Origin: Xanthoparmelia taractica
Taxonomy: Eukaryota > Ascomycota > Lecanoromycetes > Lecanorales > Parmeliaceae
Length of the DNA: 64,000 nucleotides
NCBI GenBank assembly: GCA_033085395.1
Contig: MU853204.1
Span: 1-64,000, forward strand
Reading direction: 5' to 3'
The notes below the pieces were generated by a model. The model had not been told where the DNA came from. It did no database searches and saw nothing but the letters and a program-made list of their open reading frames with translations. Numbering within the stretch: position 1 is the stretch's first letter; each line of letters begins with the position of its first letter. Made by a program: the position numbers and the translations under genes. Positions 24,614-37,209 of this stretch are shown in pieces.

Positions 24614-27600
24614 CCAGGCAACCATGTGGCTGTCTCCGACGCCGCCACCTCAAACACCCAGGACGTCCGACCCCTGACCAAGCCTCTCCGAGTCAAAACC
24701 GGAAGTGAAAAGCAAGAGACGACGATCCCAACCGCGATGAGCCTGGACGTTCGAAGAAGCGATGAACCCGGGACGACCGCGATGCTGCGGCCGATCAGAC
24801 CGACACAATCGATCACCAGGCACCTCAACCATCGACTGGACCGTCGATGGCTACGGGAACGTTGATAACTCACGGAACTTCTAGGAGGTCGGCTAGGATA
24901 GCCAAGCTAAAGGAACGTTAGGTGAAGGCACACATGAGGGGTTAGAGGAATGGGATAGTATTCGAATGGAGATGGATCTCGCTGGTAAGCGCATAGCATT
25001 ATGGTAGGGAAATCAGGCTGGCGAGAAGATAGCGCTGGTCCCTAGTGGCGTTGATCGGTGCATGCGTATCTATGACACAAGGAGTGCATGAAGTAGCCAA
25101 ATAGAAAGCAGTCGTTATGCATGCTCAAGAATGAAGAGAAAATGGTCAACTCCTGCTTGGTGTGCCACAGTTGTTCAGTGCATTTCTCCTGCGGCGATAG
25201 CGTTCCCGTCCGCGAGACTGACGTCAGTGCTATTCCTTCGATAACAGTAGTAAGTGTGGTAATAGGAGAAGGTGTCCGATTTGGAAGAAAAGAAAGAAAG
25301 GCTACGCACTTGGATGTGCGTGGGAATCCAGAGAAGGTGCGGCTAAGCCTTGATGTGGATCTCTGCTGGATCCTCCAGCGATAAGGTTGTAGGCTGTACC
25401 CAGGCTACGAGAAGAATGCTAAGGATGACGAAGTTTCTGATGAATATGCTCCAGTCATTTGGCCCCTCTTCCGTCCTAGTCCATCCTCATGAACCCCCGG
25501 CAACGGTAGGGCCTGGGAGCGACGCCGTATGGCTTCGGAAGGCGTCCCTGAGCGTATCGACCATGGGTGCTTGCTCGATTGACAATATATGGCATTGTGG
25601 TTGAAGGATAGGTGCCCGAGCATTCGGGCTTGGGACAGCCAAAGATGAGGTCTTGGCATTCAATGTGAGGCCTGGATCTGGAGCGAGCGTGCGGACTAGG
25701 TGATGATTTGTGTTGTGAGTCTGGGCCATAACCAAGACCGGTGGACCGCTGTGGGCTGGCGCAGATGCAACGTGACGGTTCGAATGTCGAAGCTTGGTGG
25801 ATCAGTACATGAGACCTATTTCTTTACTGATATTCCTGTCTTGACTTGCTTTGCCCTAAATGTCCTTGTTAAGCAGACCCCCTCGATTGCCTGATATTTG
25901 AAGGAGCCTTTGTCACTGAATCGAGTAGCACAGAGTCCTTATTTTGGCGAACCCCACCCATAGACTCCCGCTTTAGCGCACAGTAGAGGGTTGCTCTATC
26001 CCGCCTTCGACATTCGTGATTGACCCGTGGCAGATTCGCCGGAGGGTTCGCTAATTTGGCGATTTTCTAAGAGCATTCGAGTCGTGGGGAGACTGCATTG
26101 CAGATAAACGTCTCTCGTTTCAGCTCGATTGACTCCTCATTATGAGTCTCCGTTCTCGCTTGCTGGCTTATCCTGTGTCTGGTATTTCGGAAGACGTTTC
26201 TCGCTATTAACGCATTTAATTTCGAAGTAGCAACACGGCTCAGTGAATGACATGAAGCCTAGATTGCCACGTTCTTTGGTGACCTCGACAGGCTCAGACT
26301 TCGCACCTGGGGAGCTATTTGGTTTTCGCTCGCGGCTGTCATGCATGTCAATGCAACACGCTTTGATCTTTATCTTCGATGCTAGGGTGGACTGCCTTGA
26401 GCTAGGAGCTTTTTTAAGTGACGTAACACGTCGGCTCATTCCGTTGCAATGGAAATTTGTGTAAACTGAACAGACCGAGGACAGGGTCATCGGCAAAATC
26501 CTGGAGCCTCCAATGCCCCAGCTTCAACAACGTCATGTACTTACGGCAATATTCCCCAACCCCAACGCCTGCTACAACAGACCGCTGCTCGAGCCTCGGT
26601 TGACGTGGCTAGAAATATTCGAAATCCGTCGTAAGATCTGTATAGCGTACTGAGACCGTTTCAGTCTCTACGAAGGACTGGACTTCTGCACCGTGTCCTT
26701 GAACACCCAACATGTGATATTGACGCTATAGGCCTTATATGCTGGTGTTTTCTGCTGGTGTTGAGTTGCTGCGTGAAACTATCTAACTGTTGATCGACGG
26801 GAAAGAATATTGGAATGCTGGGCATTGTACCGGGGAAGCCGTCGTCGAACATTTTGGTATGCTTGAAATGTCAGGCAAACCGGCTACAGAGCTTTGCTGT
26901 CAGTTGAAGGGGAGGCCATGTGTCCTGGGGCCTCAGTCAGCGACTGGGGACTCGGTTTCCTTTTCTACAGTCGAGACTCGGTTGTTCGCGGTGATCAGCT
27001 GCGGGAAACATGGTTCTTTCATGGAGCCAGGTAGACTTGTTAGCTTGAAGATGCTTACGTACTGACTGTGGAATGAATTGCTCCATTACGGCTCCTGGAT
27101 CAATGACTCGACCACATCAACAAATATTTGGCCAGTCCAACGCTCTGGCGTAAGCCTCTTCATCATCGGACAGCAATCTGGAGAGTCCGTGGACAGGATC
27201 ATTGCAAGTGAAGAGTGATCAATGAGAGAAAGGTACAGTCTTGCCAATCTGCTGACGAGGACTGAGGTGTCGTTTCCCCTTTCACACGGAAGCCTTTGGG
27301 ACAATACTCTGTGCGCTACCAATCAAGTTCAATTAGGCACTGTTTGAAGTGAAGCGTAACAGTGTCCGTGATCTTTCCCTTCAGTACAACCTCTCTTAGC
27401 TCTGGTACCTGGGATGGGCTTTAGGAATAGGATTTGACAATCCACAGTTTCCCAAGGCCACTCACGATGGAGTTGAGCTATCGAAGTTAGCAGGGTTGTG
27501 GTGGGTTCCATTCCAAAATGATTTATTGCAAGTCAGATACCCCGTACTCAGTACCTGCTTTGGATTAATTATTGTCAAAATGCGTTCATAAAATCCTAAG

Positions 27601-28428
27601 CGTCGACGTTAAGGTAAGGATCCGTGTCGGGGCCCCCAATGAATCTGGACCGAACATGTCCATTTGGGGACTTTGGTGTGATTTTCAAGGACGTGCATGC
27701 CAAGCCCTTCCCCCCGACAACCCCCCCCACCTTTGGCGCCAAAACTTTTAGATTACAGTGTTAGCATAAAGTATAATTTCACCGATTGACTCTCTCAATC
27801 ATCGGCCCTTTGGCTCGACCCTTGCCTCGACCCTTGCCTTTTATCAAGCCCTCCTCGAACCTTTCCCTTTCCGTCGTAAGACATCTTTCTCCTCTTACCA
27901 CTTTCGCACTCAAACGCATATTCCAACCTGCTTTCCCCGGGGATCTCTTTCCTCGTTCCATCTCCCTTTCCTCATTCAGTCATTTTCCAAAAAGTCAATA
28001 ATCGTGTCCCCAGGCCAAATTCGGGGTGGAACACAACATAGACTTAAGGTAGTTGATCTCCCAAAAGTACATTCCAAGTGGCCCAAGAAGTGGTGCAGCT
28101 GAGGGAAAAAGAAAGAAAAAAAAAAAGGAAAGGGAAAGCACATCCCGTGATGATCCCGGTCACCCACGCTATCTTGCCGCTTAGTCATAGCGAGATTAAG
28201 GCAAGCGTCTCCCTTCTTTTCCCTTTCCCCTTTCCGTCCTCGTCTCCATCCAACACAAACTTGACCCTTTCTCGATGAGGAGCTTTTGACGACAGCACGC
28301 TCTCTCTAACCCAACGCAGTAACCCTAATCCAAACATATCAACATCCATACCCAATCGGGTCGAAGTCAAAACATTTCCCAACACTCGCTTTATATTCAC
28401 CCTCATTGTCACGAGTCGCACCTCAGAA
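24614..28428. other. Gene-poor interval and mcm1 upstream region
   Basis: There is ordinary base composition but no convincing gene. All open stretches are short (at most about 118 codons), overlap on both strands and lack spliceable partners. The last 650 bp before 28,429 contain long pyrimidine-rich runs (about 27,790-28,000 and 28,205-28,270) and a purine run at 28,095-28,138. Pyrimidine-rich tracts are common in promoters of filamentous fungi, so this part probably includes the mcm1 promoter and 5' UTR. Confidence 0.5.
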
Positions 28429-29224
28429 ATGGCCGACATCGCAGACCCTAATGCTTCCCCCGGCGGCCATGAAGACGCGACCGGCAACGGCAATGGCGCT
28501 GACCCTCGAGGCACCAAGCGGCCTCGCGTCAGTACCGCCGCCGACGACGACGATGATGACGACGACAAGCCCGGACGTGAGAGGAGGAAGATTGACATTA
28601 AATTCATCCAGGACAAGTCTCGTCGACACATTACTTTCTCAAAGCGCAAAGCCGGCATCATGAAGAAGGTACGCCTGGCAAACCCAAACACCCATCGCGG
28701 CGTTTCCCCGAAGAGAACGCTACCGACTCAGTGCTAACTCGCCCTTCCTCCCTAGGCTTACGAGCTCTCGGTCCTCACCGGCACCCAAGTCTTGCTCCTT
28801 GTCGTCTCCGAGACTGGATTGGTATACACCTTCACGACACCCAAACTACAACCTCTCGTCACCAAGCCCGAGGGCAAGAACCTCATCCAGGTATGCTACC
28901 CTGTGTCGCCACCATCCTGCTCACGCGTCCTAACACTCCGATCTCCAGGCATGCCTCAATGCGCCCGAGCCTGCTCCAGGGAACGAGAACGGCGTGGACG
29001 CCGAATCGACCGTCGACTCGCCTGAAGACGTCAACCACGCGCAAATCCCAGCTCCACAGGCAAGCATGCCGCGAGGCGGCGGTATGGCGCCAAACTACGG
29101 AATGACACCTGAACAACAACACCAAATGGCATACCAGCAGTATATGCAGAATCAGCAACAAGGCGTCGGAGGACACTACCCCATGCCTCCACAGGGTATG
29201 ATGCAGCAGAACTCTTCATCTTAG
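28429..29224 (+). CDS. mcm1: MADS-box transcription factor, Mcm1/SRF type
   Basis: Three exons, 28,429-28,668, 28,756-28,890 and 28,949-29,224, encode 216 residues. Both introns are GT..AG, and intron 2 carries a CTAAC branch site. Residues 39-46 are eight aspartates. The MADS box starts near residue 50 with ERRKIDIKFI, continues QDKSRRHITFSKRKAGIMKK to the exon 1/2 border, and goes on with YELSVLTGTQVLLLVVSETG in exon 2. The SRF-type extension (G-L-V-Y-T-F, then N-L-I-Q-A-C-L-N) follows, as in yeast Mcm1. The C terminus (from about residue 160) is rich in Gln, Met and Pro. Family members are nuclear DNA-binding regulators that recognise CC(A/T)6GG-like sites with cofactors in mating, cell cycle and development. 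Length agrees with other filamentous-fungal orthologues. Start chosen because the acidic leader and MADS box follow directly. Confidence 0.93.
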
Positions 29225-30087
29225 TGAGCGAATGCTGAGATGCGTTCTGCCAGAGCGATAGATGACTGCGATGAGTGGAAATATGGAGGGAAAGGAATAT
29301 CGATAATCGGCTTGTACTAATCCAAAAGACATGCCTGAAAAGCAGGCGCAAGTACACGATGGGGGAAGGTGGAGTTCCGGCGCAAATATGTTCAGGTGTC
29401 TGGTTGCTTTGTTTATCACGCATGCATGCATGCTTCGGCCCTCGACCTGAGCGTAACAGTTACACTTCACACACTAGGGCCACTGCAAATAGATGGGGCG
29501 AGGGATGATTCAATTGTACGAGCGAAAGCAATTATGGTTTATCTTCTAGCTCGAGCATTCCGACCAGTCATCAACCTACTTGTACCACTCTTCTTCTACC
29601 ATGATACCCGGTGCCCACAGCACGTTGGTCACAAGGTTCCTCGCACACTTGCACTATGAGCTCCTGCTGTCCCAGCGCAATTTCGATACCTGTCTTGTAG
29701 CTATGTGGCAGAGAGAAAGATTCCGAACCCGTAGCACAAGGGGTATTTCGAATCTCTGGTCGCGGGGCGGCGAGATCGACTATAGAAATAGACGACTTCA
29801 TTTTCGCTAGGACAGTACTAAGTCGGACAGCTTAGATAGGTTTGTTGGAGTATCTCTAAACTTATGGTGTTTTTCACAAACACCGACCAAGGTTGACACT
29901 ACGAGTAGCGGCGATCTTCCGTGGAACCCAAATAGTTCTAGCTCGGCTCTCTGTGGTAGCTCGCATCAAAACATTCCTCTTTCGCCTGGCAACCTGCGCC
30001 GGAAGACCACCATGCAGCTTTGCTCATCTGATGCTTCTCGATCTCTGACTAGGACACCTCTGGCACCCATCGGTCCAATGCGGTAGT
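29225..30087. other. Intergenic region between mcm1 and the NIPA-type gene
   Basis: It should hold the 3' UTR of the MADS gene and the promoter of the downstream gene, which lies in the same orientation. I see no open frame with family features, no tRNA and no repeat beyond short CATGCATGCATG iterations near 29,420. Confidence 0.5.
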
Positions 30088-31923
30088 ATGGGTCAGCTTG
30101 GCGGTCTTTCGCCGCGAGGCAGCGTCGTCGTAGGTCTTTGGCACAGCTTGCTGGAGCAGGCGTTATATCATTACTGATCGCCTGAACTTCTTAGATCGGT
30201 ATCTTCGTCGGACTCATCTCCACCTCTGTCCAGTCCTTAGGCCTTACATTGCAACGAAAGTCCCACATATTGGAGGATGAGAAAGATCCGAATGATCCCC
30301 GCCGGCCGCCGCACAGACGACGGAGATGGCAGGTTCGTCGGACCAGCACCCCTTCTAGCGTGGGACACGTGGCTGACTCTTTCGTGCAAGCTTGGTATGC
30401 TCATGTTCATCGTTGCGAATATTGCCGGAAGCACGATCCAAATCACCACACTGCCGCTTCCGGTCTTGTCAACCTTGCAAGCTGTATGATTAGAAAGATC
30501 TCTTCAGTCTCGAAATGCCTGCTCACGGCCTTACAGTCTGGCCTGGTCTTCAACTCTCTATGCGCTACTCTCATTCTTGGGGAACCTTTCACGCGATGGT
30601 CTTTCGGAGGCACAGTCTTGGTCTGCGGTGGAGCTGTGCTGATTGCGATATTTGGAGCCATCGGAGAACCTGCGCACAATCTGGATCAACTGCTTGCACT
30701 TTTGCAAAGGCGGCAGTTTATTCTGTGGATGATTGGACAAGCAATCCTGGTGGTAGCCACCATTGCTGGGGCGAAAACCCTCAAGTACATGAATCCCTGG
30801 ACCAACAACAGTCCACGGATGCGCCTCTTCAGGGGCATGGCTTACGGCGCTGTCAGTGGGATCCTCTCTGCACACTCTCTGCTGGTCGCCAAATCAGCAG
30901 TCGAATTGCTTGTCCGTACGATCGTGGACAGACACAATGAGTTCGACCGATGGCAGTCCTGGATGATTCTGCTCGGCTTACTGGCTCTCGCCCTGACTCA
31001 ACTTTACTACCTGCATCGCAGTTTGAGACTTTGTTCTACTAGCATTCTATACCCATTTGTTTTCTGCGTGTACAATATCATTGCAATCTTAGACGGCCTG
31101 ATCTATTTTGACCAATCATCACGACTCTCTTTTGTCCGGGCCCTTTTGGTAAGCCACTCCAACCCGGCCCTCTGAAAGTTGGATAATCCGACCACTAAGA
31201 CGACCGTAGATTGCCCTAGGCACCATCATCCTCCTCCTCGGCGTTCTCGCCCTCTCCTGGCGTCTCAACAATGACTCGGCAACTCGACCCTCCGTCGCTC
31301 AAAACACGCTCACTCCGGGCATGGGCTTCGTCGATGACGACAGCGACTCCGAAGCGGAGGGTAACAGCCTCAAACCCCAGGCGAACGAAGAGGCCAATTT
31401 GGCCAATGGCAAAGACTCGCCTTTCCTCGACCACCGCATTTTGTCCCCTGGTGACCCTCGCACGCCTACCACTAAGAATAACAACCTATTAAGCATCACT
31501 CGTCTGCGCCGAAAGGGTATTACAGAGTCTGAAGAGATATGGGAAGAGCTGGAAGACGACGCTCTCGCCGAACTGTCACCTTCCTCACGCCGAAGGAGCA
31601 GTGTACGGTCCACCCCTTCAAAGCTGCACTCTCGAGCACAACCCATCGAGGAAAACACAAACGAATCAACGGCGCTCTTGGCAAGGTCCGATACTGGCAG
31701 GACTTACAGGGACAGGAAGAGGAGACGTTCAACGCCGATGCCTGAGACCCGACATAGAGAGCGAGCAAGAAGGTCAGCGTCATCGCAGGAAGCACTGGGT
31801 AGCTTGTGGAAGGTGAAAAACTGGTGGAGAGGGAATGACAGGATGGATAAGGGAAAGGACACCGGTAACGGCAATAGGGACGAGATTGACGATAGTTCTC
31901 GACAGGGGCAGAGAGGAGGGTAG
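30088..31923 (+). CDS. NIPA-family (DUF803) magnesium transporter-like membrane protein
   Basis: Five exons (30,088-30,129; 30,195-30,332; 30,391-30,483; 30,537-31,148; 31,210-31,923), joined by four GT..AG introns of 53-65 nt that all keep phase 0, give 532 residues. The N-terminal core begins IGIFVGLISTSVQSLGLTLQ at residue 15. Further hydrophobic segments include a conserved N-I-A-G-S-T-I-Q-I stretch, a G-E-P-F-T-R-W motif (typical of this drug/metabolite-transporter-like superfamily) and V-L-V-C-G-G-A-V-L-I-A-I-F-G. About nine membrane helices end near residue 310. The last roughly 220 residues are hydrophilic, acidic then Arg/Ser-rich, and probably cytosolic. NIPA proteins move Mg2+ in animals; the substrate in fungi is less certain. 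The start at 30,088 is inferred from splicing, since exon 1 is only 14 codons. Confidence 0.82.
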
Positions 31924-33970
31924 CATTCAGCATCATGGGGAAGGTCTTTTCAAAGCATAAACGGAACATTGGGTGGCGTTTGGGCGGGGCATTAAGTATA
32001 GGGTTCTAACGTTTAGACGAGGGCGAAGCTTCCCTCCGGCCGCATATTCGTTGAATGAAAACAATGTGAAATAACTTATACGAATCATGGAGAAAACCGC
32101 GGTGTGCTGGTCAAACTCAGGCGACTGCCGGCCGGCTAGAATTTGAGCCTTATCAGCTTCCTACGAGCACTCCAGCTTGAAGGACTTGCAAGGCAGACCA
32201 AACATTAGCCTCGCGGCGTGGAAGTCAGGTGTGATTACTTGAATGTTTCAGAAACTTTCCTTCGTGTTCCGTTGGATGTTGGACTGGTCTGTGTGTCTGA
32301 AGGTATACAATCCACCAGTGGCTTAGGCTTTCCACTCACACGGGGCTGCTGACATGGATTCATCGCCGCCTCAAGCCGTGGAGTACATGCGGGCTGCTGC
32401 TGCTAAAGACAGAGGGTTATCCTCCATCTAATAATCAAAGCAACCAATTGGTCATATCTTTATCCGTCTAAAGCTCTAGGTACAATCGAATGTTGGCTCT
32501 CGCACTACTTAGTATCCAGAGGCAAGACTTGTTGAGATGTGATGCTCTCACTGTTCAACACCAATCAAGGCTTCTAATTCATCTTGGCAACGCCGGCTGC
32601 ACGTCTCGTTGCGTGGACATAAGGTTAGTCGGATACGCAATTCCCACCAAAAGCATCCTCTGAGTACCGTCGATGCTGCCCGTCGATATCCTCGATTGCC
32701 GGGTCTAGGTCTGGCTGTATTTCATGCTCTAACTTCATGTTGTCCCCCATGTTCTCTGGGAATGCTGGCAGCGTTAATGTACGATAGCACGATCGACAAC
32801 ACTTCGTCTTCCTTCGGTATCATGAATTCCGAGGCTGCGTGAGGATCGATTCGATCCGTGACCCATTTCCAGAGCGTTGGAGGTATGGGGCAGCACCGAC
32901 GATCTAGTTATTGTCGGTCAGGCATCCTCTGTGTTGATGCTCCTTTGGGCAAATACCCAACTCACGTTTACCTGATCGAGAATTTTGGGGTACACATCCA
33001 CAAGGGTCCTGCTAAGATAATGGTACCAACTCCTGCACCTCAAATCGGCTAAGACTGTTGCATGAAAGATTGTTGACTTGGTCTCGTGGGGATTGGATAG
33101 CGTAGAGACAGGACTCAATCACAGCGAGCGAACGGAGCACCAGGGCGCAAGGTAATCTCATTGGTGTTGGTGGTGACATAGAGAGTCAACAAGACTTCTT
33201 GGGAGATGTCGTGTTGGAGCAACATGTTTCATGTCTAAAGGCCATATAGCCTCCCAGGTCTCGAGGCCCAGCCCATGCTAGGAATTGCAGCGATGTCGGA
33301 GAATGATGGCTGCCTTTGGAGAAAGTGACACTGAGCTTGCGAGTTCCATCGTAATCCATGGTATCGACGTTTTGATTGAATTTGCCGGAATATTTGCGAT
33401 TACCCGTATGCTAGGTCTTAGGGCTAGGGCTAAGCTAAGACCTTCGGGAGTGAAAAAAATAGTCTTAATATATATCTTAATAGAATAAGGGGGTGTACGC
33501 GCATCCCTTGCCTATCTTAATAAATTATCTTAGAAAAATCGGAAAAAGTTCTCGATAAATTTTATAAATTGAAATAAGTTTGAAATAGATTATATATAGC
33601 AAAAACATGTTTTTATAATTTTAGATAAGAAAAACCAAGATTTGTTCGAATTTTCCGGATTCTTTTTGAGAGGATTTTTGGGAGCGCAACGCAATTATCC
33701 TTTCTTATCTAATCAGGCTAACTGCACCGAGATCTCACGCTACTCCAAGTCGCGAGAAGAAGCAATATGATGCTGCGGTTCATCCCTGCTGCTACTTCTC
33801 CTTGATCAAGCTTTCTTCACCCTCATTTGTGCACATAGATTCAGGCTACGCAGTATCGGCTGCATCGGCTGCATCGGCTGCTAAGCTGCCATCGAGGCTT
33901 TCCCAAGGCAACCACTGGCTTTGTACGAGTACCATACCCTGGAATCTCATCTCCCCACGTATCTGACAGG
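31924..33970. other. Intergenic region upstream of the V-ATPase gene
   Basis: No convincing gene in about 2 kb; open frames are short and lack recognisable features. An AT-rich island at 33,430-33,715 interrupts the otherwise normal composition and is listed separately. Just before the gene there is a tandem GCATCGGCTGCATCGGCTGC run near 33,860. Confidence 0.5.
33430..33715. repeat. Small AT-rich island, possible decayed repeat fragment
   Basis: About 285 bp of strongly AT-biased text lie inside normal DNA, preceded by TCTTAGGGCTAGGGCTAAGC-type near-palindromic words (33,415-33,442). It resembles the large AT blocks in composition but contains no motif I can assign. It could be a short transposon remnant or an AT-rich promoter element. 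Confidence 0.4.
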
Positions 33971-34768
33971 ATGTCTCACGCAATGTCGGACGATCAGGTA
34001 ATTTGAATTCTTACTCCTAGCTTAGATCATGGTGAGTTGAACACTGGCTTAGGTGGCCGGCGAACTTAAGAAGATGACTGCATTCATCCGCCAAGAAGCT
34101 CTGGAGAAAGCCAAGGAAATCGAGATCAAGGCCGACGAAGAGTTTGCCATTGAGAAGTCAAAGCTCGTCCGCCAAGAGACTTCTTCGATTGACTCCCAGT
34201 ACACCAAGAAGCACAAGCAGGCATCCATGTCGCAGCAAATCACCCGCTCCACCCTTGCCAACAAGACGCGCATCAAAGTGCTCTCCGCGAGACAAGAGTT
34301 GCTCGATGAGTTGTTTGAGAAGGCAAGGGAGAAACTGGCAAGCTACAGCGAAGATAAGGAACAATATGAGGGCATGTGTAAGGGGCTGATTCTGGAAGGG
34401 TTGTATGCATTGAATGAGGACAAGGTGACCGTGAGAGCAAGGAAGGCCGACTACGGTACCGTGAAGAAGGCGATCAACGGCGCGAAGAAAGATTACAAGG
34501 AGAACTTGGGGAAAGATGTTAATGTGGAGCTGGATGAGAAAATTCCACAGCCAGAGGGATCGTATGGCTCCCTTTCTTTCGCATATGCTAATACTAGAGA
34601 TGTGCTAAAAAGAACAGGCCGGGAGGTATTTCGATCGTAGGCGGAGGTGGCAAGATCGATATCAACAACACCCTAGATGAACGCCTCAAGTTACTGGAGA
34701 CCGAAGCGTTACCCATGGTCCGGACGACTCTGTTCGGTAAGAATGAGAATCGTAAGTTTTACGATTGA
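33971..34768 (+). CDS. vma4: V-type proton ATPase subunit E
   Basis: Exons 33,971-33,997, 34,053-34,561 and 34,618-34,768 join in frame to 228 residues, the usual length for subunit E. The protein opens MSHAMSDDQ, then ELKKMTAFIRQEALEKAKEI, and continues as a long charged helix (E-I-K-A-D-E-E-F-x-I-E-K). The C-terminal domain ends G-G-I-S-I-V-G-G-G-G-K-I-D-I-N-N-T-L-D-E-R-L, then FGKNENRKFYD; the L-D-E-R-L block is the family hallmark. Subunit E pairs with subunit G in the peripheral stalks that hold the V1 head to the membrane sector of the vacuolar pump. The first intron follows a 9-codon exon, so the start depends on splicing. The next gene is convergent, with about 200 bp between stops. 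Confidence 0.93.
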
Positions 34769-34975
34769 TTGCGCTTACAGCTGCATTGCCTGATGGACTA
34801 CGCCATGGGAATGATTTGCTCTGCTCGCAGGCCTCCTGTCATCGCAATTCATCAATCGCACTCTGGTCAGATAGATAGTATACTTTGTATGACATTCAGA
34901 CGAAGTACTCGATTTCAGCGCCTTTCGCGCACATCTTACGAAGCTGCCTTAGCCCATGCATAGACTGCTTGATCT

Positions 34976-37209
34976 TTACACGCTGTCTGGCAGGACGAGC
35001 GACGTATTCTGCTTGCCCTTTTCGATGAACGATTCCATCACATGCCTGTTCGCAATACCTTGGAGTGTCGAATCTCCAAACAAAGACTTTTTTGGAGGGG
35101 GCTTCGTTCGAACTCCGTACGACAACCAATACTGAAAGGCTTCCAATACCTCCTTGGCTTCTGTCTTCCCCATGTGCGAGGCGCCAGTATCGACTATGTC
35201 TGTGAACATGGAATTGATCTTCAAGGACAGCGCATCGATATCACGATTGAAAGCCTTCTCCTCCCCGGTGGTGCAAGGCGACGGAGGAGGATCACCACAG
35301 TCAATGGCAATGCTAAGGATCCCAATTGCAGCTGCAAGTTCGCTATAATTCGTCGCGTTACTGATGATGAACCGTGGGCCTTCGAGGTGACGAGCGACGG
35401 TCGGGAGATCGATCGTGTCGCCTGCGTGCTGCCTTATGGACCCGGTGTCTTCGAAGAAGCATGCGAGTGCGAGACGTCGCCGTAGGAGGATCAATCGCTG
35501 GGAAGAGGCGGGTATACTTTGGAGGAGTCGCAAGCGCAGAGTTGCGTCCGTAATGGACTTGAAGGCTGTGGTCGTTACCATCTGGAGCTGTCCACGTTCA
35601 TGTTAGCCCAGTCCTGCTCCTATCCGTCTTGGCCACTTACTGCCTGTTCTAGATCTTGTGGAGAGATTGATCCAATCAGGCTTGCCAATGCATTTTCGAT
35701 TGCACTCATAACGTGACAGCTGTTGGCCACCGAATGGTCCAGGACTAGGCGGCATAAAGTGCAGATCACATGCACCGTCGTCTTAGCGCTTAGATTGCTT
35801 GCTAAGCTTCGGAGAAGATCTAGGATTGATAACAAGTTTGGCCGGCTCACAGCCTCCATGCTCGGCGACAATGCTGGGTGAGGATCAACCGGTCCTTCTA
35901 TGTCCAGCGCTCCCGCAGTGGCTCCAATCTTTCGGAATAGCATATCGATGCGTTCAGGCGAGAGTACTGAGGCCAGGCCTTTGGACGCATCTGTAAGTGT
36001 AGCGGTGTAAGAATACCTCAGATCATCCCTCGACTCGAGACATACCCCATCCATAATCCAAAGCAGGATCTCCTTCGGCAGGAGTTCCTTCATTGCAAGT
36101 TCGCTGACGTACCCACTCAAAAAGGCCTGGTGCCTCGCGGACGTCTTCCCGAGCACGCGTTCAAGACGCTTATCCTCGCTGATGGGGAATTTCGACTGCT
36201 CGAAGAGAGGCTCCCGCGCCTGCTCATCGAAAAAGGACCACAGCACGCCGTGACTTAAAGCTTCCGTCCTCTGTATCGCGGCCTTAAGTCTACTGATTTC
36301 GTCATCGTCCCGATGCTCCTTCATGACTACGTCGATAAATGTTGCGTCGAATGGCCCCGTTGCAGTCGCAGCCTTCGCAGTCCCAACAACCGGGACCTTT
36401 TGCTGCTCTAATGATCTGAGCATTGCACTTGCCCGGGTGAGATTTTCTGTGGACGCCTCTTCTTGTTTCCTGTGCCTTGCTAAGGACTCGAGATCGAACT
36501 TGTACCTTTTGGCTTGTACAGGACGGGTCGAATCTAGCGGCGCTGTTACTGTCTCAGTCTTGGTTCTATGCCTCCTGCTCATGCGACGTCCATCCTCGGC
36601 CTTCCTGTTTAGAGGCGACGACCGTGATTGAGGTTCTGGGCATGACGGTTCTCCCGGAGCTCTTCTGCCCTCCAACAATAGCAGATCATTGAGATCCTCC
36701 AGTGAAGAATCCGACTCCGACTCGTCCTCTGAGTTCCTTATCACTACCTCCCCGTTCTTCACTACACGCTGGCTGTTCATGAAGCTTGTAGGTTGCAAGC
36801 CGAGAATGTCAGGATTTCGCGATACTGGACCATTGGGAATGGGCGCAAGCGGTACGTGTGAGGTATCATCCCCGAACACTTGAGCAGGTTCAGCACTCTC
36901 CATGGGCCCCTCATCCCAGGGACCTGGTGACTCTCTGCTTGAGCTCCGCAAGGTTCCCCGGGATGATGTCCGATGTAGGCCTCCTTCTAGATGTTCCGCT
37001 TCTCGACCATGTCTCTCCGCTGAGTGGCTTCCTTTCGGAGTGGTCGAATGCGATCGTCTGAATGCCGGTGGCCCTTCCAACCTGTCCTCGGACAGTAAAC
37101 GTTTATTCAGACGAGACGGTTGTGTGAAAGGCTTGAAGTAATCGCGAATGTTGGTGTTCTTGTACATAGTCACCGCGGCGGGGGTCTTTGGCGGCTCGCG
37201 AATGCTCAA
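34976..37209 (-). CDS. Uncharacterised nuclear-type protein with PIP-box-like N terminus
   Basis: Two minus-strand exons, 37,209-35,641 and 35,587-34,976, with one GT..AG intron (35,640-35,588, phase 0), give about 726 residues. A shorter start at Met15 is possible. Residues 15-31 read MYKNTNIRDYFKPFTQP; N-T-N-I-R-D-Y-F fits the PCNA-interacting box Q-x-x-I-x-x-[FY]-[FY] except for Asn in place of Gln. Residues 30-250 are low complexity, Ser/Arg/Glu-rich, with an acidic S-D-S-S-L-E-D-L-N-D-L-L-L patch and basic clusters. From about residue 270 the protein becomes an alpha-helical, leucine-rich domain continuing to the C terminus. I do not recognise the family. The layout suggests a DNA replication or repair factor, but that is inference from the short motif. 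It is divergent from the flippase gene across about 0.9 kb. Confidence 0.75.

Noticed and set aside
26140..26496. 118-codon minus-strand frame as a small protein gene
   Set aside because: No signal peptide, domain or splice partner; it overlaps frames on the other strand and is of a length expected by chance in normal-GC DNA.
27656..27668. CCATTTGGGG as an Mcm1/CArG self-regulatory site upstream of mcm1
   Set aside because: The centre does not fit CC(A/T)6GG, and single short matches are expected by chance.
35042..35485. 147-codon plus-strand frame
   Set aside because: It is the antisense shadow of exon 2 of the minus-strand orphan gene.
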